From positions 1-64,000 of the forward strand of contig JAKCCY010000002.1 of the NCBI GenBank assembly GCA_021838765.1: a DNA stretch of 64,000 nt, written 5' to 3'. The DNA is from Nitrospirota bacterium (GTDB lineage Bacteria > Nitrospirota_A > Leptospirillia > Leptospirillales > Leptospirillaceae). The notes beneath the pieces were generated by a model. That model ran no database searches. It saw nothing but the letters and a program-made list of their open reading frames with translations, and was not told where the DNA came from. A program made the translations under genes and the position numbers. Positions 62,548-64,000 of this stretch are shown in pieces; the stretch's first letter is position 1; every line of letters begins with the position of its first letter.

Positions 62548-63628
62548 GAGTATTCGTTTTGTCTCAAGGCGTTTTTTTCCTGTCATGACTTTTTTTTTCT
62601 TGGTGTTTTCTTCCCCCCATTCTGTGAGAGCCGAAGATCCTCCCCTTGGGCTAACTCCTCCTTCAGCTTATGAAGAGGACAGGAACAAGGACCTGATTCC
62701 AGATCTTGAACCGCTCGAGCCAGTTTATTTGCCATGGGGGCCCAATACGAGTGGTCCAAACTTTACGGGGACAGCGGAGGTTGAACCCGTCGGATCGTTT
62801 TTTATAGAGCCATACTGGTTTGACTATATTCAGCCCGGTCTTGGATTCTCATCACTTTCGATGCCGGAGAGAATCTCCATCGGACTTATGGAGAATTGGG
62901 AGTTCGATATGTCGATTCCCTTTGTCTCGAACCATGGAAGTGCCCCTACCACTCCCAATGGCCAATCGATCAACAGTTTTGGAATGGGGGACACTCTTCT
63001 GTGGGTCAAAAGGCAGCTGACATCCGATTCTGATGTCTATCATTTCTGGGCCCGCCCAGCTGTGACAATCGAAGGTCAGGTAACATTGCCCACCGGGCAT
63101 TTCCTGAATCTCAATCCCCAGCTTTATGGTGTTGATCAGACCGGTGACGGGACCTATAACGAAGGCTTGTATGTTATCCTGAGGAAACATTTCAAGCCAT
63201 TTATGTTTTATCTCCAGGTGGGAGACATTATTGAAAATCCAACCGATGTTGGTCCCGGATTTACCTTCAATAATGGTCTTGCCGTTACTGGGGCTTCCCA
63301 ATCGGTTTTAAATGGCAATCTCCTTTATTATGCGGGAGCACTGGAGCATGTTTTAAATGATAAGTGGGGAGCCGGTTATGTTTTGGAGTTCTTTGGGGAA
63401 AGCCAGTCGGGACAGAGTCTTTTTGGGGCAGCGAATGCTCCCGCATGGTCTTTTTTCTGGATTGATCCTGCGATAGAGTTTTCATGGCCGAATGAAGGGG
63501 CTGTGACTGTGACATGGGGGGCCGGGATTGCTCTTCCTGTCTATCAGTCCAATTATCCGCAGACGTTCACACCACTTGGGACCGTTACGATTTATTATAA
63601 CGGCCCCTTTGGATATCGCGGGGAGTAA
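62540..63628 (+). CDS. Outer-membrane beta-barrel protein, Fur-controlled operon
   Basis: A 362-residue protein with a signal peptide (MAKSIRFVSRRFFPVMTFFF, ending near SVRA), then a barrel rich in Gly, aromatic and polar residues, such as VTIEGQVTLPTGHF and WGAGYVLEFFGESQ. By pattern it resembles the phenol-degradation MetA / transporter-like porins (Phenol_MetA_deg). It has no TonB box or plug domain, so it is not a siderophore receptor. Its ATG overlaps the TPR stop. Diffusion of an iron-related solute is only a hypothesis. Confidence 0.7.
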   Translation: MAKSIRFVSRRFFPVMTFFFLVFSSPHSVRAEDPPLGLTPPSAYEEDRNKDLIPDLEPLEPVYLPWGPNTSGPNFTGTAEVEPVGSFFIEPYWFDYIQPGLGFSSLSMPERISIGLMENWEFDMSIPFVSNHGSAPTTPNGQSINSFGMGDTLLWVKRQLTSDSDVYHFWARPAVTIEGQVTLPTGHFLNLNPQLYGVDQTGDGTYNEGLYVILRKHFKPFMFYLQVGDIIENPTDVGPGFTFNNGLAVTGASQSVLNGNLLYYAGALEHVLNDKWGAGYVLEFFGESQSGQSLFGAANAPAWSFFWIDPAIEFSWPNEGAVTVTWGAGIALPVYQSNYPQTFTPLGTVTIYYNGPFGYRGE

Positions 63629-63635
63629 TTTCTTC

Positions 63636-64000
63636 CTACAAAAGGACCTGCGCTTTGATCATGCTTTCTGAAAGAAGCCGGGTAAATGTGTCTTCCCAGT
63701 GATTGGTCACGCAGATCCGGATGCATTCCTCTCCAACCGGGACAGTGGGGGAACGGATGACAGGAGCGAGGAGCCCGTTCTCCTTTAGGGAAGATGAGAT
63801 CATCTCAAGTTTTTCAATAGGGCCCTTGATGGAAAGGATCGGAGAAGAAGAGATGGGAAGTCCGATCGCTTCCCGAACCTTTCTGACTCGAGAATGCAGA
63901 TTTTCGACGAGTTCACCGTTCTCATCAAGAATGGTCAGAGCCTCAAGGTTTCCTGCAAGAACTCCGGGGGGAAGAGCGGTGGTATAGATAAGGCTTCTCC
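63636..64000 (-). CDS. bioF: 8-amino-7-oxononanoate synthase-like, C-terminal fragment
   Basis: The last 121 codons of a gene cut by the right edge. RSLIYTTALPPGVLAGNLEAL, SSSPILSIKGP and IRSPTVPVGEECIRICVTNHW match the C-terminal domain of the alpha-oxoamine synthases (BioF/Kbl/HemA group). The PPTVP-like block favours BioF, which condenses pimeloyl-ACP and alanine in biotin synthesis. The Schiff-base Lys lies outside the window. It converges on the barrel gene with 7 bases between stops. Confidence 0.72.
   Translation of the reverse strand, partial: RSLIYTTALPPGVLAGNLEALTILDENGELVENLHSRVRKVREAIGLPISSSPILSIKGPIEKLEMISSSLKENGLLAPVIRSPTVPVGEECIRICVTNHWEDTFTRLLSESMIKAQVLL

Noticed and set aside
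62540..63628. Barrel considered as a TonB-dependent siderophore receptor
   Set aside because: Too short, with no TonB box or plug domain.

Overview
The window looks like a chromosomal segment of a free-living, Gram-negative, non-proteobacterial bacterium. It carries ADP-heptose epimerase, TolC/RND machinery, outer-membrane beta-barrels and lipoproteins, and the yicC-remA-gmk-rpoZ-coaBC and aroQ-efp-accB-accC orders found in deep-branching phyla. A Fur box and an LdhA/glutamate decarboxylase/K+ channel cluster would suit an acidophilic iron oxidiser such as a Leptospirillum-like Nitrospirota. That assignment is inference only. I saw no rRNA, tRNA, CRISPR array or intact insertion sequence.

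Layout. (1) 1-5.8 kb: a minus-strand unit of two related MFS transporters running into a truncated glycosyltransferase, then a plus-strand heptose epimerase and a TPR protein with an M48-like domain lacking its zinc motif. (2) 5.8-10.3 kb: minus-strand purQ-purL-purF with overlapping ends and no purS beside it. (3) 10.8-20 kb: an HD-GYP phosphodiesterase, then a TetR-controlled operon of outer-membrane barrel, TetR, TolC, HlyD and RND pump, closed by a Pro/Gly-rich exported protein. A perfect 22-bp palindrome lies in the operon leader. (4) 20-25.6 kb: a divergent LysR gene and an operon of TolC, barrel, single-pass periplasmic protein, ABC ATPase and ABC-2 permease, ended by a strong terminator. 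Its TolC and barrel are paralogues of those in region 3. (5) 25.6-33.2 kb: flavin reductase, Cache-type sensor without an output domain, degenerate hydroxyacyl-CoA dehydrogenase, DUF1848, DUF5069, a Slp-like lipoprotein, a methyltransferase and DUF2252. (6) 33.3-39.2 kb: galE, an unknown protein, a TPR/LysM lipoprotein and a DegT-type sugar aminotransferase. (7) 39.2-44 kb: a probable tnpB relic, then ldhA-, gad- and kch-like genes. (8) 44-57 kb: a long minus-strand run of housekeeping genes: yicC, remA, gmk, rpoZ, coaBC, a TPR/Roadblock protein, aroQ, efp, accB, accC, thiE, then a DUF3105 protein and a second RND pump without an adaptor. (9) 57.3-64 kb: glycogen debranching enzyme, penicillin-binding transpeptidase, CBS protein, a Fur-box-controlled lipoprotein plus outer-membrane barrel pair, and the 3' end of a bioF-like gene.

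The most interesting feature is the co-duplication of a TolC-like channel with a small outer-membrane barrel. One copy serves an RND pump. The other serves an ABC-2 exporter that has no HlyD adaptor but encodes an unrecognised single-pass periplasmic protein where the adaptor would be expected. I propose this as a candidate undescribed export assembly.
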